Shown: positions 11,609 through 20,917 of the stretch, piece after piece
How positions within the stretch are numbered: position 1 is the stretch's first letter
How the letters are laid out: every line of letters begins with the position of its first letter
NCBI RefSeq assembly: GCF_003028855.1
Contig: NZ_CP028324.1
Location: forward strand, 1,178,001-1,242,000
Direction: 5' to 3'
DNA: 64,000 nt
Source of the DNA: Pseudoduganella armeniaca
Lineage (GTDB): Bacteria > Pseudomonadota > Gammaproteobacteria > Burkholderiales > Burkholderiaceae_D
Notes under the pieces: model-generated
Seen by the model: only the letters and a program-made list of their open reading frames with translations
What the model was told of the DNA's origin: nothing
Database searches by the model: none
Translations under genes and position numbers: made by a program

Positions 11609-11667
11609 GACGGAACAGTCATGATAGCAGGCGGCGCCAGGAATGACATCGCCTGCCAGGCTGTCAG

Positions 11668-14210
11668 TTACTGGGTCAGCAGGCTGACCTTGTCGACCAC
11701 GAAGGAGGTCTGTAACGACGCATCCTCGTTCATCGCGAACGACAGGGTGACGGTCTGGCCCTTGAACTGCGTCAGGTCGGCGGTACGAACCTGATAGCCC
11801 GTTGCGGCATTCAAGTTGGTGTACGTTCCTACCGTAGCCAGCACGCTGCCGCTGCTGTTCTTCACGGTAACGACCAGCTTGTCGTACGCAACCGCTTCCG
11901 TTTCAGCCGTATCGATGTGCAGCGCGAACGTCAGCTTCGCCGACGTGACGGTCGAAGGGATCGCGACCGCTTGCGTCAGCGTCTCGGTCGCCGTCCTGCC
12001 GTTGCCACCCAGGTAGGCGTACTTGGTACCTTCGTACGCGGTCTGGCCCGAGAAGGTGCCGATCACGCCCGTGGTGCCGGCCCAGCCGGTGGCGCCCGAT
12101 TCGAAGCCGCCGTTGGTCACGCGCTCGGTCGTGCCGCCGCCGCTGCCGCTCACGGTCAGCGTCGCGGTGCCGGAGGTGACGGTCACTGGCGTGGACGACG
12201 AATCGGTCACGGTGGCCTTCACCTGGGCGCCGTTGTCGGTCGACTGGGCGGTGAACGAGTAGGTGGCCGAGGTGGCGCCGGCAACCAGCGTGCCGTTCTT
12301 GTACCACTTGTAGCTATACGGCGAGGTGCCGCCGCTGGCGCCCACGGTGAAGCTGGCGGTGCCGCCAGGCGCCACGGTGATCGAGGCTGGCTGCGTCGTG
12401 ATCGACACGCCCGTGCCGGTGCCCGATTCAGGCACGTCGGTGCCGACATTGATCGCCGCGTAAGCGCGCTTGACGGCGGTCGCTTCCTTGCTGCCCACGC
12501 CATACAGTTCTTCCGCTGCCTGCAGCACCTTGTTGCGTGCGTCGGCGTAGTTGGTCGACGACGTGAACTTGGTGGTGTTGGCCTTGAACCAGATGCGGAA
12601 GGCCTTGTCGCTGCCGATCCCCGTCATGTTGCGCGGGGTCTGGGTCAGGTACTGGCTGTAGTAGTCGCTGCCCGAGGTGGCGCTGGAGCCGTTGGCCAGG
12701 AAGTAGAACATGCGGTTGTTCGGGCCGCTGCTGAGGTGGACGTCCAGGTTCCTGATCGTGCTGCTCCAGGCGTCGGGGCTGCGGCCGTCCTTGCTTGGCT
12801 TGTACAGGTAGCGCAGCGGCCTGCCGGTCTTGCTGATTTCGGCGCCCGTGACCCAGTCGTTGCCCGATGCCGGGATGGTCGTGCCGGTGCCGCCAGCGCG
12901 GGCATAGGCTTCCGTCGCTTCGCCCTGGATGTCCGAGTTCGATTCGTTCAGGCCACCCGATTCGCCCGAGTAGACCAGGTTCGAGGTGGCGTCGGTCACG
13001 CCGTGGCCCATTTCGTGGCCGATCACGTCGATCGAGCCCAGGTTGTTGAACGAGGTGCCGCCGTCGCCGATGAACATGCACTTGCAGCTCGGGTCGAAGA
13101 AGGCGTTGTCGTAGTTGGTGTCGACGTGGACGGCGATGTAGGTCGCGGTGTTGTTGCCGTCCAGGCTGCGCCAGCCGACCACGTTCTTCATCGTGTCGTA
13201 GGTGTTCATCAGGCCCACAGCGCGTTCACCGCAGCGGTCTGGCCGTTGGCGTTGGTGGTGCTGCCGCCCGGGATATATTGCTGGCCGTCGCCCCAGGTGT
13301 TGGTGCTGTTGGTATAGATCTGGCCTGCGTTCGGCGCGTTGGCCGAGCTGTGGTTGGCGTTGGTGATGGCCATGCCGCCGTACTTGCCGCCGGTGCCGCG
13401 CGTCGAATCCAGCATCTGGTAGGTGCTTCCCACCAGCGTGGTGTTGATCGGCACCGTGCCGTTGTATTGGCTGTAGCCTGTGCCGATCACGGTCTGCAGC
13501 GCATCCCATTCGTCGATCAGGGCACCGGTCTTGGCGTTGACGATGCTGTCGCGGTACACCAGCTTCTTGCCGCTGGCCATGCGCGTCTTGACCAGGTAGG
13601 CCAGTTCGTAGTGATCGACGACTTCTTCCAGGTCCAGCGCGTTCAGCGCGAACTCCGGCTTGTTGGCGGCGGCGGCTACGCGCACGGTCTTCATGACCGG
13701 GTAGATCAGCAGTTCCGCTTCAGGCTTCCAGCGGTGCACGCCGATCGGCGCAACGCGCTTGACGACGCTGTTGATGACGTCTTCCTGCGATACCGATGCG
13801 GTCACGTCCGGCAGGCCCTGGCCGGCAGCCACGGCGGCGCGCGAGCTGGACAGACCCTGGCGGCGGTTGGAGGCGGATTCGCTGACGACTTCGCCGTTGT
13901 CATCGCTGACGATCACGGAATCGGAACCGAAGATGCGCAGGCCCTTGAAGGTGTGCTGGGCGCGCGTGATGCGCGTGCCGGCTTCGCCCGGGTGCTGTAC
14001 GGTGATCTTGTAGCCGTGCTCGTCGTCCAGGCCGGCGGCGGCGCGCCGCGCGGCCAGGCGGTTCTCCAGATTGGCCTTGGCGGTTGCGTTCATGGGCTCA
14101 GCTGGCGCGGCCATCAGGCTTTCAGGCAGCGCGCCACGGGTCTGGGCGGTTGCGTGGAAAGCGGGGAGTGCGGCGATAGCCGCGGCGATGATACTCAAGC
14201 GAAGGTTCAT
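11668..14210 (-). pseudogene. Secreted M4 (thermolysin-type) metalloprotease, copy 1, frameshifted
   Basis: This is the downstream member of a tandem pair and is very similar to the intact copy at 14524-17064. The N-terminal frame (14210 down to 13209) has a signal peptide, FTP/PepSY-type propeptide and the start of the catalytic domain, and ends ALWA-stop. The rest (about 13213 to 11668, other frame) carries the zinc motif HEMGH, the third ligand in GGLNESNSD, the catalytic His in DVHLSSGPNN, an Ig-like domain and a C-terminal beta domain. At 13214-13216 copy 1 has CCC where copy 2 has CCCC (16067-16070), and this one-base loss breaks the frame. Length is 2543 nt, one short of whole codons. 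Ribosome site GGAGACGAG precedes the ATG at 14210. It is either a real pseudogene or a consensus error. Confidence 0.85.
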
Positions 14211-14270
14211 CTCGTCTCCAGAATCGGTAGTGGGGGAGGGCAGGTCCGCAGGAATATGCGGTCATGGCAC

Positions 14271-14298
14271 AGTATTCTTTTCGATCCCGCGATGTCAA
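14271..14298 (-). promoter_or_regulatory. Putative sigma70 promoter of protease copy 1
   Basis: On the minus strand TTGACA (14298-14293) and AATACT (14276-14271) are separated by 16 bp, about 60 bp before the start codon. The same boxes with the same spacing precede copy 2, and the bases between them differ, so the boxes are selectively conserved. Confidence 0.6.
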
Positions 14299-14418
14299 AA
14301 AACTTACGAAATTAGTCGGGTTACCGGTTTTTGTTAAATTTCAGCGTCCAGCTGAACACGCGGTGCCGTTCGCGCTGGCGACAGCTCGGCAAGGCGCTCG
14401 CGCGGCCCCCAATGAATA

Positions 14419-14448
14419 ACGGCGGGCTCCCGCGAAGGAGCCCGCCGT
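14419..14448 (-). terminator. Hairpin terminator of M4 protease copy 2
   Basis: A perfect 12-bp stem (14419-14430 with 14437-14448) has a 6-nt loop and is followed on the minus strand by a modestly T-rich stretch (TTATTCATT). It is the paralogue of the hairpin at 11579-11608. Confidence 0.7.
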
Positions 14449-14523
14449 GACGGGACAGTACTCACGACAGGGAGAACAGCGCCCGGCATCTGCCGAGAGC
14501 GGCACTCCCTGCCAGGCTGCCGA

Positions 14524-17064
14524 TTACTGGGTCAGGACGCTGACCTTGTCGACCACGAAGGACGTTTGTGCCGACGAGTCTTCCGTCATCGCGAACGACA
14601 GGCGCACGGTCTGGCCCTTGTACGGCAGCAGGCTGAAGCTGCGCACCTGGTAGCCCGAAGCGGCGTTGGCGTTGGAGTACGTCGCCAGCGTGCCCAGGGT
14701 CGTGCCGGACGTGTTCTTCACCGTGACGACCAGCTTGTCGTACACCGTGGTGCCCGTTTCAGCCGTGTCGATGTGCAGCGCGAACGTTAGGTTGGCCGAG
14801 GTGGCGGTCGATGGGATCGCGATGTCCTGGGTCAGGGTCTCGGTCGCCGTCGCGCCGTTGCCGCCCAGGTAGGCGTACTTGCTGCCTTCGTATGCGGTCT
14901 GGCCCGTGAAGGTGCCGATCGCGCCGGTGGTGCCGGCCCAGCCGGTGGCGCCCGATTCGAAGCCGCCGTTGCTGACGCGCTCGGTCGTGCCGCCGCCGCC
15001 GCTGCCGACGGTCAGCGTCGCGTTGCCGGACGTGACGGTCACTGGCGTGGACGACGAATCCGTCACGGTTGCCTTGATCGTGGCGCCGTTGTCGGTCGTT
15101 TGCGCGGTGAACGAGTAGGTCGCCGACGTGGCGCCGGAGACCAGCGTGCCGTTCTTGTACCACTTGTAGCTGTACGGCGAGGTGCCGCCGCTGGCGCCCA
15201 CGGTGAAGCTGGCCGTCGCGCCGGCTGCCACGGTGATCGAGGCTGGCTGCGTCGTGATCGACACGCCCGTGCCGGTGCCCGTTTCAGGCACGTCGGTACC
15301 GACGTTGATCGCCGCGTAAGCACGCTTGACGGCGGTCGCTTCCTTGCTGCCCACGCCATACAGCTCTTCGGCTGCCTGCAGCACCTTGTTGCGTGCGTCG
15401 GCGTAGTTGGTCGACGACGTGAACTTGGTGGTGTTGGCCTTGAACCAGATGCGGAAGGCCTTGTCCGTACCGATACCCGTCATGTTCTTCGGGCTCTGGG
15501 TCAGGTACTGGCTGTAGTAGTCGCTGGTCGTGGTGGCGCTGGAGCCGTTGGCCAGGAAGTAGAACATGCGGTTGTTCGGGCCGCTGCTGTAGTGCACGTC
15601 GATGTTCTTCAGGCTGGTGCTCCAGGCGTTCGGGCTCGAGCCGTCCTTGCTTGGCTTGTACATGTAGCGCAGCGGGGTGCCGGTCTTGCTGATTTCGGCG
15701 CCCATCACCCAGTCGTTGCCCGACGAAGGGATCACGCTGCCGGTGCCGCCTGCGCGGGCATAGGCTTCCGTCGCTTCGCCCTGGATGTCCGAGTTCGATT
15801 CGTTCAGGCCACCCGATTCGCCCGAGTAGACCAGGTTCGAGGTGGCGTCGGTCACGCCGTGGCCCATTTCGTGGCCGATGACGTCGATCGAGCCCAGGTT
15901 CTTGAAGCTGCTGCCGTCGCCGATGTACATGCACTTGCAGCCTGGCTCGAAGAAGGCGTTGTCGTAGTTGTTGTCGACGTGGACGGCGATATAGGTCGCG
16001 GTGTTGTTGCCGTCCAGGCTGCGCCAGCCGACCACGTTCTTCATCGTGTCGTAGGTGTTCATCAGGCCCCACAGCGCGTTCACGGCCGCGGTCTGGCCGT
16101 TGGCGTTGGTGGTGCTGCCGCCAGGGATGTACTGCTGGCCGTCACCCCAGGTGTTGGTGCTGTTGGTGTAAATGCTGCCTGGGTTCGGGTTCGATTCCGG
16201 GCTGTGGTTGGCGTTGGTGATGGCCATGCCGCCGTATTTGCCGCCGGTGCCGCGGGTCGAGTCCAGCATCTGGTAGGTGCTGCCGACCAGCGTGGTGTTG
16301 ATCGGCACCGTGCCGTTGTACTGGCTCTTGCCCTGGCCGACGACGGTCTGCAGTGCGTCCCATTCGGCGATCAGCGCGCCGGTCTTGGCGTTGACGATGC
16401 TGTCGCGGTATACCAGCTTCTTGCCGCTCGCCATACGGGTCTTGACCAGGTAGGCCAGTTCGTAATGGTCGACGACTTCTTCCAGGTCCAGCGCGTTCAG
16501 CGCGAACTCCGGCTTGTTGGCGGCGCTGGCCACGCGCACGCTCTTCATGACCGGGTAGATCAGCAGTTCCGCTTCCGGCTTCCAGCGGTGCACGCCGACC
16601 GGCGCGACGCGCTTGACGACGCTGTTGATGACGTCGTCCTGCGATACCGATGCGGTCACGTCCGGCAGGCCCTGGCCGGCAGCCACGGCGGCGCGCGAGC
16701 TGGACAGGCCCTGGCGGCGGTTGGAGGCGGATTCGCTGACGACTTCGCCGTTGTCATCGCTGACGATCACGGAATCGGAACCGAAGATGCGCAGGCCCTT
16801 GAAGGTGTGCTGGGCACGCGCGATGCGGGTGCCGGCTTCGCCCGGGTGCTGTACGGTGATCTTGTAGCCGTGTTCGTCGTCCAGGCCGGCGGCGGCGCGC
16901 CGTGCGGCCAGACGGTTCTCCAGGTTGGCTTTGGCGGTGGCGTTCATGGGCTCAGCCGGCGCGGCCATCAGGCTCTCAGGCAGCGCGCCACGGGTCTGGG
17001 CGGTTGCATGAAGAGCGGGGAGTGCGGCGATAGCCGCAGCGATGATGCTCAAGCGAAGGTTCAT
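14524..17064 (-). CDS. Secreted M4 (thermolysin-type) metalloprotease, copy 2, intact
   Basis: The predicted exported zinc endopeptidase has 846 residues. The signal peptide is about residues 1-22 (cleavage after ATA). A propeptide with FTP and PepSY-like parts covers about 35-240. The M4 catalytic domain (about 250-590) has HEMGH at 398-402, the third zinc ligand E422 in GGLNESNSD, and the transition-state His H491 in DVHYSSGPNN. An Ig-like domain follows (about 601-686). A C-terminal domain with NGGFESGATGW (about 694-846) resembles carbohydrate-binding or proprotein-convertase-type modules. I chose ATG 17064 because GGAGAAGAG lies just upstream; the longer open frame to 17328 has no signal peptide. 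A secreted scavenging protease is the likely role. Confidence 0.92.
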   Translation of the reverse strand: MNLRLSIIAAAIAALPALHATAQTRGALPESLMAAPAEPMNATAKANLENRLAARRAAAGLDDEHGYKITVQHPGEAGTRIARAQHTFKGLRIFGSDSVIVSDDNGEVVSESASNRRQGLSSSRAAVAAGQGLPDVTASVSQDDVINSVVKRVAPVGVHRWKPEAELLIYPVMKSVRVASAANKPEFALNALDLEEVVDHYELAYLVKTRMASGKKLVYRDSIVNAKTGALIAEWDALQTVVGQGKSQYNGTVPINTTLVGSTYQMLDSTRGTGGKYGGMAITNANHSPESNPNPGSIYTNSTNTWGDGQQYIPGGSTTNANGQTAAVNALWGLMNTYDTMKNVVGWRSLDGNNTATYIAVHVDNNYDNAFFEPGCKCMYIGDGSSFKNLGSIDVIGHEMGHGVTDATSNLVYSGESGGLNESNSDIQGEATEAYARAGGTGSVIPSSGNDWVMGAEISKTGTPLRYMYKPSKDGSSPNAWSTSLKNIDVHYSSGPNNRMFYFLANGSSATTTSDYYSQYLTQSPKNMTGIGTDKAFRIWFKANTTKFTSSTNYADARNKVLQAAEELYGVGSKEATAVKRAYAAINVGTDVPETGTGTGVSITTQPASITVAAGATASFTVGASGGTSPYSYKWYKNGTLVSGATSATYSFTAQTTDNGATIKATVTDSSSTPVTVTSGNATLTVGSGGGGTTERVSNGGFESGATGWAGTTGAIGTFTGQTAYEGSKYAYLGGNGATATETLTQDIAIPSTATSANLTFALHIDTAETGTTVYDKLVVTVKNTSGTTLGTLATYSNANAASGYQVRSFSLLPYKGQTVRLSFAMTEDSSAQTSFVVDKVSVLTQ

Positions 17065-17809
17065 CTCTTCTCCAAAAATCGGTAGTGGGGAGGGGCAGGT
17101 CCGCAGGAATTTACGGTGAGCGGCACAGTATTCGTTCCGCTCATGCGGTGTCAAAAAACTTACGAAATTAGTCGCATGGCCGAATTTTGTTAAGAATGAG
17201 ACAGACTTGGCCGCAGTCGAGTTGGTTTTGCCGTCACGAATTTTTAATTTATGGCGCGCAACGGCAATCAATATTGTCCACTTTACAGAGGATTGCAAGC
17301 TGCAATGCACGATTAGGCACGCGCGCAACAGTAGTGTGCGCTATGGTTGCCATAAATGAATTCGTCGCCGTACACTACAGTGGCACCGAACGGCCACGTA
17401 AGCCCGACGGGCTTACAAATACAGCGCAGCTGGGTAAGGGGGGCGGAAGCGAAACAGTCAGGCGAGAGCGTTCTGTGCCGCGTTTTGCAGCACATCGCCG
17501 CCGCGATCGATGCCGGTCGCGGGCGCCATGCCGGCAGGTTTCGATTTCTTCAACGCGCTGAGGCACACTTCAGGGACGCAAAACATGACTAAGGTATCTG
17601 GCCTTCTCGCTCGTATTCCATTCGCCCTTCACAAGCCGGGCGCCATCGCGCCACCCACATAGGCAGCATCCCTTCCGCGTCACAGCCGGGCGAACGTCGC
17701 CCGGACCTTGTGCGTGTACTTGCTATACCGGACGCCAGTTCTCCGCTGCCCGCGGCGGAGCGGCGCATTACCAGTCCATTTGAAAGGATGCCCTGTGCGG
17801 GCATGAGCC
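17065..17809. other. 745-bp gap without a convincing gene
   Basis: The part next to 17065 is the promoter and leader of protease copy 2. The rest is locally AT-richer than its surroundings. It contains two small inverted repeats: ATTGCAAGCTGCAAT (17292-17306) and a stem GTAAGCCC / GGGCTTAC (17398-17416). Short open frames (60-124 codons) occur on both strands but lack ribosome sites and recognisable sequence. A regulatory region or a small RNA is possible. Confidence 0.5.
17127..17154 (-). promoter_or_regulatory. Putative sigma70 promoter of protease copy 2
   Basis: On the minus strand TTGACA (17154-17149) and AATACT (17132-17127) have a 16-bp spacer, at the same distance from the start codon as in copy 1. 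Confidence 0.6.
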
Positions 17810-18466
17810 ATGCAGTCCATCGCTACCAAAGTAGAACGCATCGTCATGGACTCGCCCTTCCTCAGTGAGGGATTGCGGCGAGGTTTGATCAACCTGTCGG
17901 AACTGGCGCGGCAGTTGCAGCCGCAGCTGGAGAGCGACCTGTGGAAACCGGTCGGCCAGGCGGCCGTCGTGATGGCGCTGCGGCGCGTCTCGGAACGCCT
18001 GCCCGACCAGACGTCCAGCGACATCGTGCTGGCCCAGAAGACCGGCCAGCTGACCGCCCGGACCGATCTGGTGGAACTGACCTACCGCCAGTCCGGCAAC
18101 ACGGACGAATGCCATCGCCGCCTGCTGGAGCAGGCCGGCCGGCGCAGCGACCTGTTCCTGACGGTAACGCGTGGCGTCAACGAGATCATGGTGATCTGCA
18201 GCCGCCTGCTGATTCCGCTGGTCGAGGAAGTGTTTGCCGGCGAACGGCTGGCGGCGCGGCTGGAGAACCTGAACGCCGTGACGTTGCAGCTGACCGCCGA
18301 GTCGCACCGCACGCCCGGCATCTATCACGCCATCCTGAAAAAGCTGGCGTGGGACAAGGTCAACCTGATCAACCTGATCTCGACCCACACCGAGCTGACA
18401 CTTATATTGGACAAGGACCAGACCGGGGCCGCGTTCGCGGTGCTGTCCAAGCTGGTCACCCACTGA
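17810..18466 (+). CDS. ACT-domain-like hypothetical protein
   Basis: Cytoplasmic protein of 218 residues beginning MQSIATKVERIVMDSP. The N-terminal part is helical (GLRRGLINLSELARQLQP). The C-terminal third (HRTPGIYHAILKKLAWDKVNLINLIS, then TELTLILDKDQTGAAFAVL) has the beta-alpha-beta layout of an ACT small-molecule-binding domain, as in aspartate kinase regulatory regions. No kinase domain is present. I infer a ligand-responsive regulatory protein without a known partner. The ribosome site before 17810 is weak, and an upstream in-frame start cannot be excluded. Confidence 0.65.
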   Translation: MQSIATKVERIVMDSPFLSEGLRRGLINLSELARQLQPQLESDLWKPVGQAAVVMALRRVSERLPDQTSSDIVLAQKTGQLTARTDLVELTYRQSGNTDECHRRLLEQAGRRSDLFLTVTRGVNEIMVICSRLLIPLVEEVFAGERLAARLENLNAVTLQLTAESHRTPGIYHAILKKLAWDKVNLINLISTHTELTLILDKDQTGAAFAVLSKLVTH

Positions 18467-18482
18467 TTCCGGCGTGAACCCG

Positions 18483-18538
18483 AGGTGACTGGCACGCATT
18501 TCCGGGGCCTCCGACCCGCAAATGCGTGCCTGTCACCT
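18483..18538. repeat. Palindromic intergenic element (AGGTGACTGGCACG arms)
   Basis: Arms of 19 bp (18483-18501 and 18520-18538) pair with one mismatch around an 18-nt loop. It lies between the convergent ACT-like gene and the dctM gene and belongs to the same family as 32046-32096. Confidence 0.75.
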
Positions 18539-18548
18539 GTGGGTCTTC

Positions 18549-20225
18549 CTACTTTTCCTTCTTCTCTTCCTCGTCGGTCGAGAAGTTCAGCTCCGGCGCC
18601 TCGCCGTCCTTGTTCTCTTCCTTCGCGCCGTCCGCCGGGTTGCCATAGTCGGCCGGCGCGTCGATCTGCAGCTGGATCTGTTCCGTCATGTCCGTCTTGG
18701 CGCCCACCGAGACCAGGTTCGGGAAGGCGATGATCAGCGCGACCATGATCACTTGTATACAGACAAACGGAATCGCGCCCCAGTAGATGTCCGACGTTTT
18801 CACTTCCTTCGGCGCCACCGAGCGTAGGTAGAACAGCGCGAAGCCGAACGGCGGGTGCATGAACGAGGTCTGCATGTTCACGCCCAGCAGCACGCCGAAC
18901 CAGATCAGGTCGATGCCCAGCTTTTCCGCCACCGGGCCCACCAGCGGCACCAGGATGAAGGCCAGCTCGAAGAAGTCGAGGAAGAACGCCAGGCCGAAGA
19001 ACAGCAGGTTGACGACGATCAGGAAGCCGGTCGCGCCACCGGGCAAGCCTGACAGCAGGTGCTCGACCCACAGGTCGCCGTTCACGCCGCGGAACACCAG
19101 TGCGAACACGGTCGAGCCGATCAGGATGAAGATGACGAAGCACGACAGCCGCGTGGTCGACATCATCGCCTGCGACAGCAGGCCCCAGTTCAACCGGCGG
19201 TTCATCAGCGCCAGCAGGATCGCGCCGACGGCGCCCATGCCGCCGCCCTCGGTCGGCGTGGCCAGGCCGATGAAGATCGTGCCCAGCACGAGGAAGATCA
19301 GCGCCAGCGGCGGAATCAGCACGAACACCACCTTCTCGGCCATCTTCGACAGCAGGCCCAGTTTCAGGTAGCGATTGGCGGCGGCGAAGGCGAACGCGCC
19401 GATGATGCCCAGCGCGGCAGAGAAAATGCCCACTTCGTCCGCGTGCGCCTGCGGGTGGGTATTCTCATAATAGTGGGCAAAGCCGTACGACGCGGCCACC
19501 GCGGCCACCAGCAGCACCAGCAGCGAGCGCACGCCGGAGTCGCCGTTCGGCTCCTTCAGGTTGCGCGCCTCCTCCGGCAGGGCTGGCGCATGGTGCGGCT
19601 TGAAGATCGACACGGCCAGCACGTAGCCGCAGTACATGGCGGTCAGCAGCAGGCCCGGCGCGAACGCGGCCTTGTACATGTCGCCCACCGAGCGGCCCAG
19701 CTGGTCGGCCATGACGATCAGCACCAGCGAGGGCGGAATGATCTGCGCCAGCGTGCCCGAGGCGGCGATGACGCCGGAAGCGAGCCGCTTGTCGTAGCCG
19801 TAGCGCAGCATGACAGGCAGCGAGATCAGGCCCATCGAGATGACGGAGGCGGCGACGACGCCGGTGGTGGCGGCCAGCAGCGCGCCGACGAAGATGACGG
19901 CATAGGCCACGCCGCCGCGGATCGGCCCGAACAGCTGGCCGATCGTGTCGAGCAGGTCCTCGGCCATGCCCGAGCGTTCCAGGATCAGCCCCATGAACGT
20001 AAAGAACGGGATGGCCAGCAAGGTGTCGTTGGCCATGATGCCGAAGATGCGGTTCGGCAGCGCCTGCAGCAGCTCCGGTTTCAGGAGCCCCAGTTCGATG
20101 CCGACAAGGCCGAACAGCAGCCCGTTCGCCGCCAGCGCGAAGGCGACGGGAAAGCCGGACAGCAGGAAGATGACGAGCGCCCCGAACATGATGGGCGCCA
20201 TATTGGCGATGATGAATGCTTCCAT
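18549..20225 (-). CDS. dctM: TRAP transporter large permease subunit (DctM type)
   Basis: The 558-residue, highly hydrophobic protein starts MEAFIIANMAPIMFGALVIF and is the sodium-coupled transport subunit of a tripartite periplasmic-binding-protein system for organic acids. Typical DctM segments are FFTFMGLILERSGMAEDLL and GVVAASVISMGLISLPVML. It is longer than the usual 425-430 residues: an insert (about 235-300) adds a charged loop and extra membrane segments, and a highly charged C-terminal tail ends EEEKKEK. The open frame extends to 20324, but the first 33 codons overlap dctQ and lack family features. It lies 19 bp downstream of dctQ. No binding-protein gene is adjacent. Confidence 0.88.
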   Translation of the reverse strand: MEAFIIANMAPIMFGALVIFLLSGFPVAFALAANGLLFGLVGIELGLLKPELLQALPNRIFGIMANDTLLAIPFFTFMGLILERSGMAEDLLDTIGQLFGPIRGGVAYAVIFVGALLAATTGVVAASVISMGLISLPVMLRYGYDKRLASGVIAASGTLAQIIPPSLVLIVMADQLGRSVGDMYKAAFAPGLLLTAMYCGYVLAVSIFKPHHAPALPEEARNLKEPNGDSGVRSLLVLLVAAVAASYGFAHYYENTHPQAHADEVGIFSAALGIIGAFAFAAANRYLKLGLLSKMAEKVVFVLIPPLALIFLVLGTIFIGLATPTEGGGMGAVGAILLALMNRRLNWGLLSQAMMSTTRLSCFVIFILIGSTVFALVFRGVNGDLWVEHLLSGLPGGATGFLIVVNLLFFGLAFFLDFFELAFILVPLVGPVAEKLGIDLIWFGVLLGVNMQTSFMHPPFGFALFYLRSVAPKEVKTSDIYWGAIPFVCIQVIMVALIIAFPNLVSVGAKTDMTEQIQLQIDAPADYGNPADGAKEENKDGEAPELNFSTDEEEKKEK

Positions 20226-20244
20226 TGTGGTGGTCGTCCCCGCT

Positions 20245-20823
20245 TCAGTTGATCTGGTTGGCCCGCTTGATCGCCTCGATTTCTTCCTCGGGCGACGTGG
20301 CGTGCTTGGTGAAGGCGCTGGCATCGAGCTGGCCGCGCAGGTAGGCGACGCGCTTGATGATTTCCGAGACGCCCTGCAGGATCATCAGCGCGAAGCCGAC
20401 GGGGACGAGGATCTTGGCGGGCCAGACGATCAGGCCGCCGGCATTGCTGGACATCTCGCCGTTGCGCACGGATTCCAGCCCGAACGGGAAGCCGTAGTAC
20501 AGGATGACCCAGCACACGGGCATCAGGAAGAACAGGTAGCCGAACAGGTCGATCCAGACCTGCGTGCGTTTGGAAAAACGGCCGGTGACGACGTCGATGC
20601 GCACATGCTCGTCGCGCCGCAACGTGTGGGGGGACGCCAGCATGAACACAGCGGCAAACAAATACCACTGGATTTCCAGCCAGGCGTTGGAACTCATGTT
20701 AAGGGAATAGCGCACCAGCGCGTTGCCGGCGCAGATCAGCACCGCCAGCAGCAGGGCCCAGGCCACTACTGCTGCGATGCTGTCGTTCAGCTTGTCGATT
20801 GCCCGCGAAACTGCCATGAACAT
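20245..20823 (-). CDS. dctQ: TRAP transporter small permease subunit (DctQ type)
   Basis: The 192-residue protein has four predicted membrane helices: about 15-35, 50-65, 90-110 and 130-155. It contains the W-E-I-Q-W type segment AWLEIQWYLFAAVFML, typical of DctQ, which stabilises the large permease. The ATG at 20823 follows a strong GAGGAGAC ribosome site; the longer frame to 20988 overlaps argH and is not supported. Forms an operon with dctM. The upstream neighbour is argH after 94 bp, which includes a 7-bp-stem hairpin at 20845-20865. Confidence 0.88.
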   Translation of the reverse strand: MFMAVSRAIDKLNDSIAAVVAWALLLAVLICAGNALVRYSLNMSSNAWLEIQWYLFAAVFMLASPHTLRRDEHVRIDVVTGRFSKRTQVWIDLFGYLFFLMPVCWVILYYGFPFGLESVRNGEMSSNAGGLIVWPAKILVPVGFALMILQGVSEIIKRVAYLRGQLDASAFTKHATSPEEEIEAIKRANQIN

Positions 20824-20917
20824 CGTTGTCTCCTCGCTTCTTGTCGGGCGCTGCGTTGGCGCCCGTATTGCGGTTTTATGTGATGCGGCGTGACGGTGTA
20901 AGTGTTTACATGAGCGT

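Larger units (their letters stand above)
14211..14523. other. Spacer between the tandem protease copies
   Basis: This 313-bp gap holds the promoter and leader of copy 1 (next to 14210) and the terminator of copy 2 (14419-14448). It resembles the upstream region of copy 2, for example TGTCAAAAAACTTACGAAAT is present in both. I see no gene in it. Confidence 0.7.

Noticed and set aside
15100..17085. A 661-codon plus-strand frame over the intact M4 protease
   Set aside because: Antisense shadow; a similar frame occurs over copy 1 simply because the sequence is duplicated.
17540..17620. Possible c-di-GMP (GEMM) riboswitch, suggested by GGGACGCAAA
   Set aside because: The matching 5' half (GCAAACC) and the tetraloop-receptor architecture are missing; a single short motif is not enough.
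20845..20865. Hairpin CGGGCGC/GCGCCCG between argH and dctQ considered as the argH terminator
   Set aside because: No T-tract follows on the minus strand, and spacing allows read-through; kept only as a note in the dctQ entry.
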